Source: Hyphomicrobiales bacterium
Lineage (GTDB): Bacteria > Pseudomonadota > Alphaproteobacteria > Rhizobiales > Rhizobiaceae
DNA: 64,000 bases
Reading direction: 5' to 3'
Assembly: GCA_900470805.1 (NCBI GenBank)
Contig: UCCA01000003.1
Location: 62,001-126,000 of the forward strand
In this document: one piece after another, positions 1-10,210 of the stretch
How the letters are laid out: each line of letters starts with the position of its first letter
Position numbering within the stretch: the first letter of the stretch is position 1
Notes under the pieces: model-generated
Told to the model about the DNA's origin: nothing
Databases searched by the model: none
What the model saw: only the letters and a program-made list of their open reading frames with translations
Made by a program: the position numbers and the translations under genes

Positions 1-250
1 GCGACGAAATGCGCTCCATGGGCGCGGGATCGATCAGCAGGAGAGAAGCGTAGAGATTGCCGGGTTCGGAGACCCAGGGGCGGCCACGGCGGCCACGGCC
101 GCCGGTTTGCTTTTCCGCAGTCACCCAAAGGAGACCGGGGCTCCCTGCCCGGGCCCGGGCAAGGCATTCGCTATTGGTGGACGACGTCTCCGACAGTGCC
201 TCGTGCCTGAAATCGTCGAGCGACATCAGGCGCCGTGCGTTGGAGCTCAT
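1..250 (-). CDS. birA: Biotin--protein ligase (BirA), N-terminal part, cut by window edge
   Basis: BirA activates biotin as biotinyl-5'-AMP and transfers it to a lysine of biotin carboxyl carrier proteins in the cytoplasm. Only about the first 83 codons are in the window. Translating the minus strand from the ATG at 250 gives the family signature: LSETSSTNSE near the start, then the biotin/ATP-binding stretch GGRGRRGRPWVSEPGNLYAS. There is no N-terminal helix-turn-helix, so this looks like the monofunctional enzyme rather than the repressor form. The ATG shares one base with the nuoN stop (TGATG), so translation is probably coupled and the gene is the last or a late member of the nuo transcript. 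birA after nuoN is common in rhizobia. Confidence 0.9.
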   Translation of the reverse strand, partial: MSSNARRLMSLDDFRHEALSETSSTNSECLARARAGSPGLLWVTAEKQTGGRGRRGRPWVSEPGNLYASLLLIDPAPMERISS

Positions 251-1695
251 CAGAACAATGTCGCGGCAGCAAGCTCGGCCGCACCACCGATCGGACCGCC
301 GATAAAGACATAGGCGAGAACGAGCAGGCCGGAGACGCCGAAGACGAGGCGGAGCGAACCCGATACGCGGGCGAACTCACCGGTTGCTTCATCGAACCAC
401 ATCAGCTTGATGACGCGAAGATAGTAGAAGGCGCCAACAACCGAGGACAGGATACCGATGATGGCAAGCGCGTAGAGCTTTGCTTCGATGGCGGCGACGA
501 AGACGAAGTACTTCGCGAAGAAGCCTGCCAGCGGCGGAATGCCGGCCAGCGAGAACATCAGGATCGTGAAGATCGTTGCCATGAACGGATTGGTGGTCGA
601 CAGGCCGGCGAGATCGCTGACGTTTTCGACGACGGTTCCGTCCTTGCGGCGCATCGACATGATGATCGCGAAGCCGCCCAGCGTCATGGTCATGTAGATG
701 ACCATGTAGAGCATCACGCCGGAGACACCGGTCTGGTTGCCGGCGGCGAGACCGACCAGCGCATAGCCCATGTGACCGATCGACGAATAGGCCATCAGTC
801 GCTTGATGTTATTCTGGCCGATGGCCGCAAACGAGCCGAGCAGCATCGAGGCGATGGAGATGAAGACAACGACCTGCTGCCAGTCGGCCATGACAGGCTG
901 GAAGGCGGTGATGACGATACGGGTCATCATCGCCATGGCCGCCACCTTGGGGGCGCTGGCGAGGAAGGCGGTGACCGGGGTCGGGGCGCCTTCGTAGACG
1001 TCAGGCGTCCACATGTGGAACGGCACGGCCGAGATCTTGAAGGCGATGCCGGCGAGGATGAACACCAGACCGAAGATCAGGCCGAGCGAACGCGCACCAT
1101 CCACCATCAGCGCCTGGGCGATGTCGGCGAAATGCGTGTGGCCGGTGAAGCCGTAGACCAGCGACATGCCGTAGAGGAGCATGCCGGAGGACAGAGCGCC
1201 GAGCACAAAGTACTTGAGGCCCGCTTCCGTGGATTTGACGCTGTCGCGGTTGATGGCGGCGATGACGTAGATCGCCAGCGACTGCAGCTCGAGGCCGAGA
1301 TAGAGCGAGATGAGGTCGTTGGCCGAGATCATCAGCAGGATACCGAGCGTGCAGAGCACGATCAGAACCGGGAATTCGAACTTGTCGAGCTGGTTCTCCT
1401 TGGCAAGGCCAAGCGACATGAACAGCGCGACGATCGAGCCGACCAGCGCCGTCACCTTCATGAAGCGGCCGAAGCCGTCCGAGAGGAAGACGCCGCCGTA
1501 AGCGAGGCCTTCGCTCGGCACGAAGACGAGCCAGAGGGCCGCAACTGCGAGCAGGATGATCGCGAGAACGCTGACCATGCGGCCGGAGCGCTCTCCCGAA
1601 AAGACGCCGATCATCAGCAGGACCAGAGAACCGATCGCCAGGATCAGTTCCGGTATCGAAAGATGCAGGCTTGCGAGTAGTGTTTCAGAGGTCAT
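250..1695 (-). CDS. nuoN: NADH-quinone oxidoreductase subunit N
   Basis: NuoN is one of three antiporter-like membrane subunits of complex I (with NuoL and NuoM) that move protons across the inner membrane. The 481-residue product is almost entirely hydrophobic, with about 14 predicted membrane helices, and contains the Proton_antipo_M core ([20 protein letters not shown] around residues 295-315). Length fits the family (about 480). The start ATG is 18 bases after the nuoM stop. It is the last nuo gene, and its stop overlaps the birA start. Assignment rests on both sequence and position. Confidence 0.97.
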   Translation of the reverse strand: MTSETLLASLHLSIPELILAIGSLVLLMIGVFSGERSGRMVSVLAIILLAVAALWLVFVPSEGLAYGGVFLSDGFGRFMKVTALVGSIVALFMSLGLAKENQLDKFEFPVLIVLCTLGILLMISANDLISLYLGLELQSLAIYVIAAINRDSVKSTEAGLKYFVLGALSSGMLLYGMSLVYGFTGHTHFADIAQALMVDGARSLGLIFGLVFILAGIAFKISAVPFHMWTPDVYEGAPTPVTAFLASAPKVAAMAMMTRIVITAFQPVMADWQQVVVFISIASMLLGSFAAIGQNNIKRLMAYSSIGHMGYALVGLAAGNQTGVSGVMLYMVIYMTMTLGGFAIIMSMRRKDGTVVENVSDLAGLSTTNPFMATIFTILMFSLAGIPPLAGFFAKYFVFVAAIEAKLYALAIIGILSSVVGAFYYLRVIKLMWFDEATGEFARVSGSLRLVFGVSGLLVLAYVFIGGPIGGAAELAAATLF

Positions 1696-1713
1696 ATCAC
1701 AAAAGTCCCGTCA

Positions 1714-3225
1714 TCATTTCATGGACAGCGCAACATCATGCGCTGCCTGGACTGCGGCCGAATAGCTATGGATCAGCTGGTCGACCGATGCGGCAGTCGC
1801 ATCGAAGACCGGAGCCGGATAGACGCCGAAGAAGATTGTCAGTGCGATCAGCGGATAGAGGATCAGCTGTTCACGTGGCGACAGGTCGAGAAGCGCTTTC
1901 AGCTTTTCCTTGTCGAGCGTGCCGAAGATCACCCGGCGATAAAGCCAGAGCGCGTAGGCGGCCGAAAGGATGACGCCGGTGGCAGCGAAGAGCGCGACCC
2001 AGGTGTTGACCCGGAAGACACCGATCAGCGTCAGGAATTCACCGATGAAGCCAGACGTGCCGGGCAGACCGACATTGGCCATGGTGAAGATCATCATCGC
2101 CACTGCATACTTCGGCATGTTGTTGACCAGGCCGCCATAGGCCGCGATGTCGCGGGTGTGGGTGCGGTCGTAGACAACGCCGACGCAGAGGAAGAGCGCG
2201 CCCGAGACGATGCCGTGCGACAGCATCTGGAAGATCGAGCCCTGCAGACCCTGTTCGTTGGCCGCGAAGATACCCATCGTCACGTAGCCCATGTGGGCAA
2301 CGGAGGAGTAGGCGATCAGCTTCTTGATGTCTTCCTGCATCAGCGCCACCAGCGAGGTGTAGATGATGGCGATGACTGATAGAGCAAAGACCATCGGCGC
2401 GAAGAAATCGGAGGCCACAGGGAACATGCCGAGCGAGAAGCGGATCAGGCCGTAGCCACCGAGCTTCAGCAACACGCCAGCCAGGATCACGGAGCCAGCC
2501 GTCGGCGCCTGAACGTGCGCATCGGGAAGCCAGGTGTGGACCGGCCACATCGGCATCTTCACCGCAAACGAGGCGAAGAAGGCCAGCCATAGCCATGTCT
2601 GCAGCTGCGGCGGGAACTTGTAGGCGAGCAGCGCCGAGATATCGGTCGTGCCGGCCTGCCAGTACATCGCCATGATGGCGAGCAGCATCAGCACCGAGCC
2701 GAGCAGCGTGTAGAGGAAGAACTTGTAGCTGGCGTAGACGCGATCCTTGCCACCCCAGACGCCGATGATCAGGAACATCGGGATCAGGCCGGCTTCGAAG
2801 AACACGTAGAAGAGAACGATGTCGAGCGACACAAAGACGCCGACCATCATCACTTCGAGCACCAGGAAGGCGATCATGTATTCCTTCAGGCGCTTCTCGA
2901 CGGCAAACCAGCTGGCGAGCACGCAGAAGGGCATGAGGAAGGTCGAGAGGATGACGAACAGCATGGAGATGCCATCGACGCCGAGATGATAGCTGATGCC
3001 CGTGCCGAGCCAGCCGTGCTTCTCGATCATCTGGAAGCCCGGATTCGCATTGTCGAAGCCGATCCAGATAAGAAGCGAGAGCAGGAACGTCACGACGGTC
3101 GTCAACAGGGTGATGTTGAGGACGTTGCGGCGGCCGTTCGGGCCGTTCTCATTCATCAGAAGCAGGAGCACCACGCCGACGAACGGCAGGAAGGTGACCG
3201 TGGAAAGAATAGGCCAATCGGTCAT
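1714..3225 (-). CDS. nuoM: NADH-quinone oxidoreductase subunit M
   Basis: NuoM is an antiporter-like proton-translocating subunit in the membrane arm of complex I. The 503-residue product has about 14 predicted membrane helices. The key charged residues known from E. coli NuoM are present: a glutamate in [10 protein letters not shown] (E144) and a lysine in [17 protein letters not shown] (K223, matching E. coli K234). The core motif [18 protein letters not shown] is also seen. Its ATG overlaps the nuoL stop by one base (TGATG), indicating coupled translation. Size is usual for the family. Confidence 0.98.
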   Translation of the reverse strand: MTDWPILSTVTFLPFVGVVLLLLMNENGPNGRRNVLNITLLTTVVTFLLSLLIWIGFDNANPGFQMIEKHGWLGTGISYHLGVDGISMLFVILSTFLMPFCVLASWFAVEKRLKEYMIAFLVLEVMMVGVFVSLDIVLFYVFFEAGLIPMFLIIGVWGGKDRVYASYKFFLYTLLGSVLMLLAIMAMYWQAGTTDISALLAYKFPPQLQTWLWLAFFASFAVKMPMWPVHTWLPDAHVQAPTAGSVILAGVLLKLGGYGLIRFSLGMFPVASDFFAPMVFALSVIAIIYTSLVALMQEDIKKLIAYSSVAHMGYVTMGIFAANEQGLQGSIFQMLSHGIVSGALFLCVGVVYDRTHTRDIAAYGGLVNNMPKYAVAMMIFTMANVGLPGTSGFIGEFLTLIGVFRVNTWVALFAATGVILSAAYALWLYRRVIFGTLDKEKLKALLDLSPREQLILYPLIALTIFFGVYPAPVFDATAASVDQLIHSYSAAVQAAHDVALSMK

Positions 3226-5219
3226 CAGAGCGCACTCCCGAGCATCATCCAGGTAACGAGCGCAGCAACACCGATCAGCATGGCAAACGCGTAGTGATAG
3301 AGGTAACCGGTCTGCAGGCGCACGACCCGGTTGGTGACATCGACGACGCGGGCGGCAATGCCGTTCGGGCCGTAGGTGTCGATGACGCCGACGTCACCCT
3401 TCTTCCACAGGAAGCGGCCAAGGGCCTTTGCCGAACGGACGAAGAGGAAGTCGTAGAGCTCGTCGAAGTACCACTTGTTCAAGAGGAACTGGTAAAGCAC
3501 CCGATGCTGGCGTGCGAGCACGGCCGGCGTCGATGGCGACTTGATATACATGTACCAGGCGGTGACGAAGCCGACGACCATGGCGATGAACGGGCTCAAA
3601 GCAACCCAGGCCGGAACGTGATGGAAGTGCTCCAGCAGTTCGTTGTGCTCGGACGTGAAGAGCGCGCCCTTCCAGAACTCGGCATATTCCTCGCCGTAGA
3701 AGTGGCCTTCGAAGAACCAGCCAGCGAACACCGCGCCGAAGGCGAGCAGGTACAGCGGCACCAGCATGACCTGCGGCGATTCGTGCACGTGGTGCATGAC
3801 CTCGTGCGAGGCGCGCGGCTTGTTGAAGAAGGTGAGGAACATCAGGCGCCAGGAATAGAAGCTCGTGAACAGAGCCGCGATGACAAGCATGGCGAAGGCG
3901 AAGCCAGCGACCGGCGAATGCGATGCGTAGGTTGCCTCGATAATGACGTCCTTCGAGAAGAATCCGGCGAAGCCGAACGGCGTGAACGGAATGCCGACGC
4001 CGGTGATGGCGAGCGTACCGATCAGCATCATGAAGAACGTGACCTTGATGTGCGGACGGAGACCACCCATGTTTCTCATGTCCTGCTCGCCATCGACGGC
4101 GTGAATGACCGAGCCGGCGCAGAGGAACAGGAGCGCCTTGAAGAAGGCGTGCGTGAACAGGTGGAAGATGGCGGCGCCGTAGGCACCGACGCCGAGCGCC
4201 ACGAACATGTAGCCGAGCTGCGAGCAGGTCGAGTAGGCGATGACGCGCTTGATGTCGTTCTGCACGAGGCCGACGGTCGCCGCGAAGAAGGCGGTAATGG
4301 CGCCGATGATCGTGACGACGGTCAGCGCATCGGGAGACAGTTCGAACAGTGGCGACATGCGGGCGACGAGGAAGACGCCTGCGGTCACCATGGTCGCAGC
4401 GTGAATGAGCGCCGAGACCGGGGTCGGGCCTTCCATGGCATCCGGCAGCCAGGTGTGCAGCAGGAACTGCGCCGACTTGCCCATCGCGCCCATGAAGAGC
4501 AGCAGGCAGGCGCCGGTCAGCGCGTGTGCCTTGTCGAGGTGCATGCCGAAGAGGTTGAGCACGACTTCGTGGCCCTCCCCGCCTTCATGCGCGAAGCTCG
4601 CGGCATTGGCGAAGATGGTGTCGAAGTTGATGGCGCCGAAGAGAACGAAGACACTGCCGATACCGAGGATGAAGCCGAAGTCGCCGACACGGTTGACGAT
4701 GAAGGCCTTCATGGCGGCGGCATTGGCCGACGGCTTCTTGAACCAGAAGCCGATCAGCAGATAGGATGCCAGACCCACGCCTTCCCAGCCGAAGAACATC
4801 TGGGCCAGGTTGTCGGAGGTGATCAGCATCAACATCGCGAAGGTGAAGAGCGACAGGTAGGCGAAGAAGCGCGGGCGATGCGGGTCATGATGCATGTACC
4901 CGATCGAATAGAGATGGACGAGCGTCGACACCGAGTTGACGACGATCAGCATGACCGAGGTCAGCGTATCGATGCGCAGAGCCCAGGAGACGTCGATGCC
5001 GCCGGACTGGATCCAGCGCAGGACCTCGACCTTGATCGGGCCGCCTTCGACGTGGCCCATGCCGACGGTGATGAAGACATACCACGACAGAAGCGCGGTG
5101 ATGATCATCAGACCCGTTGTCACATATTCCGACGCCTTGGCGCCGATCGCGCGGCCGAAAAGGCCGGCGATGATCGCGCCAATCAAGGGAAGAAAGACGA
5201 TAGCCTTATATAAAAACAT
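3225..5219 (-). CDS. nuoL: NADH-quinone oxidoreductase subunit L
   Basis: NuoL is the distal antiporter-like subunit of complex I and carries the long lateral helix that runs along the membrane arm. The 664-residue product has the NADH-Ubq_oxidored chain 5 N-terminus ([20 protein letters not shown] near residue 90), the conserved glutamate in [18 protein letters not shown] (E146), and the core [21 protein letters not shown] hydrophobic C-terminal segment follows an amphipathic stretch, as expected for the lateral helix. The ATG (ATGTTTTTATATA) lies 7 bases after the nuoK stop. Length is typical for alphaproteobacteria. Confidence 0.98.
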   Translation of the reverse strand: MFLYKAIVFLPLIGAIIAGLFGRAIGAKASEYVTTGLMIITALLSWYVFITVGMGHVEGGPIKVEVLRWIQSGGIDVSWALRIDTLTSVMLIVVNSVSTLVHLYSIGYMHHDPHRPRFFAYLSLFTFAMLMLITSDNLAQMFFGWEGVGLASYLLIGFWFKKPSANAAAMKAFIVNRVGDFGFILGIGSVFVLFGAINFDTIFANAASFAHEGGEGHEVVLNLFGMHLDKAHALTGACLLLFMGAMGKSAQFLLHTWLPDAMEGPTPVSALIHAATMVTAGVFLVARMSPLFELSPDALTVVTIIGAITAFFAATVGLVQNDIKRVIAYSTCSQLGYMFVALGVGAYGAAIFHLFTHAFFKALLFLCAGSVIHAVDGEQDMRNMGGLRPHIKVTFFMMLIGTLAITGVGIPFTPFGFAGFFSKDVIIEATYASHSPVAGFAFAMLVIAALFTSFYSWRLMFLTFFNKPRASHEVMHHVHESPQVMLVPLYLLAFGAVFAGWFFEGHFYGEEYAEFWKGALFTSEHNELLEHFHHVPAWVALSPFIAMVVGFVTAWYMYIKSPSTPAVLARQHRVLYQFLLNKWYFDELYDFLFVRSAKALGRFLWKKGDVGVIDTYGPNGIAARVVDVTNRVVRLQTGYLYHYAFAMLIGVAALVTWMMLGSAL

Positions 5220-5226
5220 AGCCTTA

Positions 5227-5535
5227 TCAGCCCTTCATCATATTGACGTCTTCCACGGCGATGGAGCCGCGGTTTCGGTAGAAGACGACGAGAATTGCGA
5301 GACCGATGGCCGCTTCAGCAGCAGCGACGGTCAGAATGAACAATGCGAAGACCTGGCCGGCGATGTCGTTCAGGAACGACGAGAAGGCGACCATGTTGAT
5401 GTTGACGGCGAGCAGAATGAGCTCGATCGACATCAGGATGACGATAATGTTCTTCCGGTTGAGGAAGATACCGAAGACGCCGAGCGTGAAGAGGATGGCG
5501 CTGACCGTCAGGTAATGGGAAAGTCCGATGACCAT
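5227..5535 (-). CDS. nuoK: NADH-quinone oxidoreductase subunit K
   Basis: NuoK is the small three-helix complex I membrane subunit (MrpC-like) that lies between NuoJ and NuoN and contributes buried glutamates to the proton path. The product has 102 residues, the usual size, with three hydrophobic helices. Acidic residues are visible in [19 protein letters not shown] and in the third helix ([18 protein letters not shown]), matching the two conserved glutamates. An AAGGAAA ribosome site precedes the ATG. It sits between nuoJ and nuoL as in other complex I operons. Confidence 0.97.
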   Translation of the reverse strand: MVIGLSHYLTVSAILFTLGVFGIFLNRKNIIVILMSIELILLAVNINMVAFSSFLNDIAGQVFALFILTVAAAEAAIGLAILVVFYRNRGSIAVEDVNMMKG

Positions 5536-5564
5536 TGTGTTGTTTCCTTAAGCTCGCGCCTGCC

Positions 5565-6179
5565 TCAAAGACCCTGACCCGGCTTCACCGAGATCACCTC
5601 GACGGCGGTCTTCGGGTTGCGGGCAACCTGGTCTGCAATGTTCTGACGCTTGACCGTCGTGCGATGCTTGAGCGTGAGCACGATTGCCCCGATCATGGCG
5701 ACCAGCAGGACGAGAGCGGCAATTTCGAAGAAGTAGACGTAATTCGTGTAGAGCACGTCGCCGAGGGCGGCGGTGTTGGTGCGGTCGGTGATCGCGGGGA
5801 TCGGCATCGCAACCGTCTTGGCGATCTCCGGCGAAATCACGCTGCCACCGACCACGACGATCAGCTCGGCCGCGAGGATCACCCCGATCAGCGCGCCGAT
5901 CGGCGCATATTCCAGCACGCCAGAGCGCAGCTCCGTGAAGTCGATGTCGAGCATCATCACCACGAAGAGGAAGAGAACCGCCACGGCGCCGACATAAACG
6001 ACGAGCAGGATCATCGCCAGGAATTCAGCCCCGAGCAGCAGGAACAGACCGGCCGCGTTGAAGAATACCAGGATCAGGAACAGAACCGAGTGAACCGGGT
6101 TCTTCGACCAGATGACCATGAACGCCGACGCTATCGCGATAAAGGCGAAAATATAGAAAAATAGAGCCTGCAGACCCAT
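5565..6179 (-). CDS. nuoJ: NADH-quinone oxidoreductase subunit J
   Basis: NuoJ is a five-helix membrane subunit of complex I whose third helix changes shape during coupling of electron transfer to proton pumping. The 204-residue product begins MGLQALFFYIFAFIAIASAF and contains the family motif LLGAEFLAMILLVVYVGAVAVLFLFVVMM (residues about 47-75; the pi-bulge helix). The C-terminal tail of some 35 residues is hydrophilic. A 138-base gap with an inverted repeat separates it from nuoI upstream, the longest gap between two canonical nuo genes apart from the segment before nuoG. Confidence 0.97.
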   Translation of the reverse strand: MGLQALFFYIFAFIAIASAFMVIWSKNPVHSVLFLILVFFNAAGLFLLLGAEFLAMILLVVYVGAVAVLFLFVVMMLDIDFTELRSGVLEYAPIGALIGVILAAELIVVVGGSVISPEIAKTVAMPIPAITDRTNTAALGDVLYTNYVYFFEIAALVLLVAMIGAIVLTLKHRTTVKRQNIADQVARNPKTAVEVISVKPGQGL

Positions 6180-6234
6180 GTTCGTGCCTTCTTCATCTTC
6201 CCACGGGCTGCCGGGTACTCCCCCCGCCCGATGA

Positions 6235-6261
6235 AGCTTCGCTCACGTTTGCCGCGAAGCT
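6235..6261. repeat. Inverted repeat in the nuoI-nuoJ gap
   Basis: Arms AGCTTCGC (6235-6242) and GCGAAGCT (6254-6261) can form an 8-bp hairpin with an 11-base loop in the nuo mRNA between nuoI and nuoJ. No T-run follows, so it is not a classical terminator. A role in mRNA processing or stability is only a guess. Confidence 0.45.
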
Positions 6262-6317
6262 CTGGTGCATGTTGACTGGGCGACGCTCTCAAGCACCGCC
6301 CGGCATTTCAATTTCAA

Positions 6318-6809
6318 TCAACGGTAAGGAGCATCGAGCGCCAGGTTGCGAGCGATTTCACGCTCCCAACGGTCACCGTTCTCCAGAAGCCGCGCCTTGT
6401 CGAAGTAGAGTTCTTCGCGGGTTTCTGTCGCAAATTCGAAATTCGGGCCCTCGACGATCGCATCGACAGGGCAAGCCTCCTGGCAGAAGCCGCAATAGAT
6501 GCACTTCACCATGTCGATATCGTAACGGACCGTGCGGCGGGTGCCATCGTTGCGGCGCGGGCCGGCTTCGATGGTGATCGCCTGAGCAGGACAGATGGCC
6601 TCACACAGCTTGCAGGCGATGCAGCGCTCTTCGCCGTTCGGATAACGGCGCAGCGCGTGTTCGCCGCGGAAGCGCGGGCTGACCGGTCCCTTTTCGAACG
6701 GGTAGTTGACCGTTGCCTTCTGCTTGAAAATGTAGCGGAAGGTCAGCCAGAAAGCGCTGATGAACTCACGCAGGAACAACGAGCTGACAGCGTTGGACAA
6801 GCCTGCCAT
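6318..6809 (-). CDS. nuoI: NADH-quinone oxidoreductase subunit I (2x [4Fe-4S])
   Basis: NuoI is the ferredoxin-like subunit that carries clusters N6a and N6b and passes electrons from NuoG towards NuoB. The 163-residue product has two CxxCxxCxxxCP motifs: C63, C66, C69, C73 and C103, C106, C109, C113. The N-terminal amphipathic region anchors it at the membrane interface. I chose the ATG at 6809 because GGAGG lies six bases upstream; a TTG two codons further upstream is less likely. The gene lies between nuoH and nuoJ. Length matches rhizobial NuoI. Confidence 0.97.
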   Translation of the reverse strand: MAGLSNAVSSLFLREFISAFWLTFRYIFKQKATVNYPFEKGPVSPRFRGEHALRRYPNGEERCIACKLCEAICPAQAITIEAGPRRNDGTRRTVRYDIDMVKCIYCGFCQEACPVDAIVEGPNFEFATETREELYFDKARLLENGDRWEREIARNLALDAPYR

Positions 6810-6849
6810 CTTCAACCTCCAATATTGCTTGAAACGAGGGTCGTCATGA

Positions 6850-7890
6850 TCACGAACCCATCAGCTTCAGCACGAATGCAACAATGATGACCATGGCCAG
6901 CGACAGCGGAAGGAAGACCTTCCAGCCGAGACGCATCAGCTGGTCGTAGCGGTAGCGCGGCACGAATGCCTTGACCATCGCGAACATGAAGAACACCAGG
7001 CACGACTTCAGCATGAACCAGATGATGCCGGGGACCCAATTCAGGAACCAGACGTCAACCGGCGGCAGCCAGCCTCCGAGGAACAGGATCGTCGTCAGCG
7101 AGCACATCAGGACGATGGCCGCGTATTCGCCGAGCATGAACATCATGTAGAGGGCGGAACCATACTCGACCATGAAGCCGGCGACGAGTTCGGATTCAGC
7201 TTCCGGAAGGTCGAAGGGCGGACGGTTGGTTTCAGCCAGTGCCGAGATGAAGAAGATGATGAACATCGGGAACAGCGCCAGCCAATGCCAGTCCAGGAAG
7301 GACGACGGCAGGCCGATGCGTGTGCCGATACCGCTCTGCTGCGCATGAACGATATCCGTGAGGTTCAGCGAACCCACGCAGAGCAGCACGGTAACGATGA
7401 CGAAGCCGATCGAGACTTCGTAGGATACCATCTGCGCCGCCGAGCGAAGCGCGCCGAGGAACGGATACTTCGAGTTCGAAGCCCAGCCGCCCATGATGAC
7501 GCCATACACTTCAAGCGACGAGATCGCGAAGATGTAGAGAATGCCGACATTGATGTTGGCGATGACCCAGCCATCGGCGAAGGGAACGACGGCCCACGTC
7601 GACAGCGCCAGAAGCACGGTGACCAGCGGCGCCAGCAGGAAGACCGCCTTGTCGGCGCCGGCCGGAATGATCGGCTCCTTGAAGACGAATTTCAAAAGGT
7701 CGGCGAAGGACTGGAAAAGGCCGAACGGACCCACCACATTCGGTCCACGGCGAAGCTGTACGGCAGCCCAGATCTTGCGGTCGGCCAACAGGATGTAGGC
7801 GATGAAGACGAGGAGGCAGACGAGGACGAGAAGCGACTGACCGACCATGAGAAGGCCTGGCCAGACATATGTTGAAAGAAACGATTCCAT
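6850..7890 (-). CDS. nuoH: NADH-quinone oxidoreductase subunit H
   Basis: NuoH is the membrane subunit that forms the quinone-access channel at the junction of the two arms of complex I. The 346-residue product has about eight predicted helices and the conserved quinone-site loop [20 protein letters not shown] near residues 215-235. The start ATG has AGGGGA just upstream and lies 12 bases after the nuoG stop. Size and motif are standard for the family (Complex1_ND1). Confidence 0.98.
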   Translation of the reverse strand: MESFLSTYVWPGLLMVGQSLLVLVCLLVFIAYILLADRKIWAAVQLRRGPNVVGPFGLFQSFADLLKFVFKEPIIPAGADKAVFLLAPLVTVLLALSTWAVVPFADGWVIANINVGILYIFAISSLEVYGVIMGGWASNSKYPFLGALRSAAQMVSYEVSIGFVIVTVLLCVGSLNLTDIVHAQQSGIGTRIGLPSSFLDWHWLALFPMFIIFFISALAETNRPPFDLPEAESELVAGFMVEYGSALYMMFMLGEYAAIVLMCSLTTILFLGGWLPPVDVWFLNWVPGIIWFMLKSCLVFFMFAMVKAFVPRYRYDQLMRLGWKVFLPLSLAMVIIVAFVLKLMGS

Positions 7891-7902
7891 AGTCCCCTGC
7901 CC

Positions 7903-9984
7903 TTACTCTGCCGCGACTTTGAAGTTGTTGCGGGCCAATGCCGAGCACTCGGCCATGACAGCCGATGCGCGCGCGATTGGGTTCGTCAAATAGAAATCCT
8001 TGACCGGCGAAGCGAAGCCGGACTTGTTCATCTTGCCGGCCTTCTTGGCCAGCGATGCGATCTTGGCGCTGTCGCTTTCGGCAATCTCGTCAGCGGCCGC
8101 AAAGTGCGGGAACGCCTGGTAGAGCTTGGCGCGCAGCTGGCTCAGCGAGTCGAACGGCAGCTTCTTGCCGAGGACGTCGGAGAGAGCGCGGATGATCGCC
8201 CAGTCTTCGCGGGCGTCGCCCGGTGCGAAACCGGCGCGGTTGCCGATCTGGACGCGACCTTCGGTGTTGACCCAGGTGCCCGACTTCTCGGTGTAGGCCG
8301 CGGCCGGCAGGATGACGTCGGCGTTCTGAGCGCCCTGATCGCCGTGCGAACCGATGTAGACGGTGAACTTCGCCTTCTTGGCGTCGAAGTTCATTTCGTC
8401 GGCGCCGAGCAGGAAGAGGACGTCCATCGAAGTCAGCATCTCTGCGGCATTGACGCCCTTGGCGCCCGGTACGAAGCCGAGGTCGAGGCCGCCGACGCGG
8501 GCAGCTGCCGTGTGCAGGACAGCAAAGCCGTTCCAGCCGTCGACGACTGCGCCGACCGTGCCTGCAAGCTTGGCGGCACTGGCAAGAACGCCTGAGCCAT
8601 CAGCGCGCGACAGAGCGCCCTGGCCGATGATGATCAGCGGCTTCTTGGCGTCACCAAGAACCTTGGCGAAGCTGTGCGTGCCGTCGACCAGATCCTTCAG
8701 CGTGTCAGGACCGGAGCCGAGATATTCGTAATCGTAGCGCAGTTCGCCGGCTTCACCGATCACGCCGATCGGGAAGTTGCCGCGGCGCCAGCGCTTGCGG
8801 ATGCGTGCGTTGAGCACGGCTGCCTCGAAGCGCGGGTTGGCGCCGATGATGAGCAGAGCGTCGGCCTGTTCGATGCCTTCGATCGTCGGATTGAAGAGGT
8901 AGCTTGCACGGCCGAGCGACGGATCGAGTGCCGTCCCATCCTGGCGACAGTCGAGGTTCTCGGAACCGAGCGACTTAACCAGTTCCGACAGTGCGTACAT
9001 TTCCTCGACGGAAGCGAGGTCACCGGCAATGGCGCCGATCTTCTCGCCCGTGGTCGAAGCGACAGCCGACTTGATGGCGGCGAATGCGTCCGGCCAGCTT
9101 GCTACCTGCAGGCGGCCGTCCTTGCGGACGTAAGGTTTGTCAAGCCGCTGCGTCTTCAGGCCGTCCCAGATGAAGCGGCTCTTGTCGGAGATCCACTCTT
9201 CATTGATCTGGTCGTTGACGCGCGGCATGACGCGCATGACTTCGCGGCCGCGCGTGTCGACGCGGATCGCCGAGCCGAGCGCGTCCATGACGTCGATCGT
9301 TTCGGTCTTGTTCAGTTCCCACGGACGGGCCGTGAAGGCGAAGGGCTTGGAGGTCAGCGCGCCGACCGGGCAGAGGTCAACGACGTTGCCCTGCAGCTCG
9401 GAGGTCATCGCCTGCTCGAGATAGGTGGTGATCTCGGCGTCTTCGCCACGACCGATCAGTCCAAGCTCGGCAATGCCGGCGACCTCGGTGGTGAAGCGGA
9501 CGCAGCGCGTGCAGTGAATGCAGCGGTTCATGACCGTCTTGACGAGCGGTCCGATGTACTTGTCCTCGACGGCGCGCTTGTCTTCCTGATAGCGCGAGCC
9601 GGCGATGCCGAAGGCCATGGCCTGGTCCTGCAGGTCGCACTCGCCGCCCTGGTCGCAGATCGGGCAATCCAGCGGGTGGTTGATCAGCAGGAATTCCATC
9701 ACGCCTTCGCGGGCCTTCTTGACCATCGGCGTGTTGGTGAAGACCTCAGGCAGTTCGCCGTTCGGGCCGCCGCGGATATCGCGCACGCCCATGGCGCAGG
9801 ATGCCTGCGGCTTCGGCGGGCCACCCTTGACCTCGACGAGGCACATGCGGCAGTTGCCGGCAACCGAAAGGCGTTCGTGGAAGCAGAAGCGCGGAACTTC
9901 AGCACCGGCTTCTTCACACGCCTGGATGAGGGTGTAATGATCCGGGACTTCGATCTCGTTTCCGTCAATCTTCAGTTTTGCCAT
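7903..9984 (-). CDS. nuoG: NADH-quinone oxidoreductase subunit G (Fe-S)
   Basis: NuoG is the large peripheral iron-sulfur subunit of the NADH-dehydrogenase module. With the ATG at 9984 it has 693 residues. The N-terminal [2Fe-2S] ferredoxin domain has C34, C45, C48 and C63. The HxxxCxxCxxxxxC motif (NHPLDCPICDQGGEC) and a four-cysteine [4Fe-4S] site (NRCIHCTRC...VDLCPVGAL) follow. The rest is a molybdopterin-oxidoreductase-like fold that no longer binds the cofactor in this family. A GTG two codons upstream is possible; the ATG is preferred because it gives the usual MAKLKIDGNEIEVP start and better spacing from AGGA. Confidence 0.97.
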   Translation of the reverse strand: MAKLKIDGNEIEVPDHYTLIQACEEAGAEVPRFCFHERLSVAGNCRMCLVEVKGGPPKPQASCAMGVRDIRGGPNGELPEVFTNTPMVKKAREGVMEFLLINHPLDCPICDQGGECDLQDQAMAFGIAGSRYQEDKRAVEDKYIGPLVKTVMNRCIHCTRCVRFTTEVAGIAELGLIGRGEDAEITTYLEQAMTSELQGNVVDLCPVGALTSKPFAFTARPWELNKTETIDVMDALGSAIRVDTRGREVMRVMPRVNDQINEEWISDKSRFIWDGLKTQRLDKPYVRKDGRLQVASWPDAFAAIKSAVASTTGEKIGAIAGDLASVEEMYALSELVKSLGSENLDCRQDGTALDPSLGRASYLFNPTIEGIEQADALLIIGANPRFEAAVLNARIRKRWRRGNFPIGVIGEAGELRYDYEYLGSGPDTLKDLVDGTHSFAKVLGDAKKPLIIIGQGALSRADGSGVLASAAKLAGTVGAVVDGWNGFAVLHTAAARVGGLDLGFVPGAKGVNAAEMLTSMDVLFLLGADEMNFDAKKAKFTVYIGSHGDQGAQNADVILPAAAYTEKSGTWVNTEGRVQIGNRAGFAPGDAREDWAIIRALSDVLGKKLPFDSLSQLRAKLYQAFPHFAAADEIAESDSAKIASLAKKAGKMNKSGFASPVKDFYLTNPIARASAVMAECSALARNNFKVAAE

Positions 9985-9990
9985 CGTCAC

Positions 9991-10146
9991 TCAGTCCTGT
10001 TTTCCGTTTACCGGATGCCGGCAAACAAACCTATTCTGCAACGTTTCCCCGCCCGGCCGGATATCGATCCTGCTGGCGCCGGTGTCGTCCCAATTTTCGT
10101 CTCCGCTTCCCGTGGCTCGGGAACCGGCCTCCGACATCCGCAGCAT
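9991..10146 (-). CDS. Possible small protein of 51 residues just before nuoG
   Basis: The 226-base gap between the H3TH gene and nuoG is largely filled by an open frame with ATG at 10146 and TGA at 9991-9993, seven bases before the nuoG ATG. A strong ribosome site (GGGGAGGG) stands about six bases upstream of the ATG. The predicted peptide starts MLRMSEAGSRATGSGDENW, is hydrophilic, has one cysteine and shows no signal peptide or membrane segment. I recognise no family. The position and ribosome site suggest coupled translation into nuoG, but the frame may be chance in a GC-rich leader. Confidence 0.35.
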   Translation of the reverse strand: MLRMSEAGSRATGSGDENWDDTGASRIDIRPGGETLQNRFVCRHPVNGKQD

Positions 10147-10210
10147 TGGGACCCTCCCCGCGCCGCTCAGTCCTGTCTTTCCTCCAGCCGCCGTGCGCGA
10201 CCGGACCTCA

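Noticed and set aside
235..1680. Plus-strand open frame of 481 codons opposite nuoN
   Set aside because: It mirrors a hydrophobic membrane protein gene in a GC-rich genome and translates to an Asp/Arg/His/Glu-rich chain without family features. The same applies to the long frames opposite nuoL (3294-5213), lon (23120-25516), nuoF (10662-12143) and others.
6180..6317. 25-codon frame between nuoI and nuoJ
   Set aside because: It has no ribosome site and starts within the hairpin region; the sequence is low in information.
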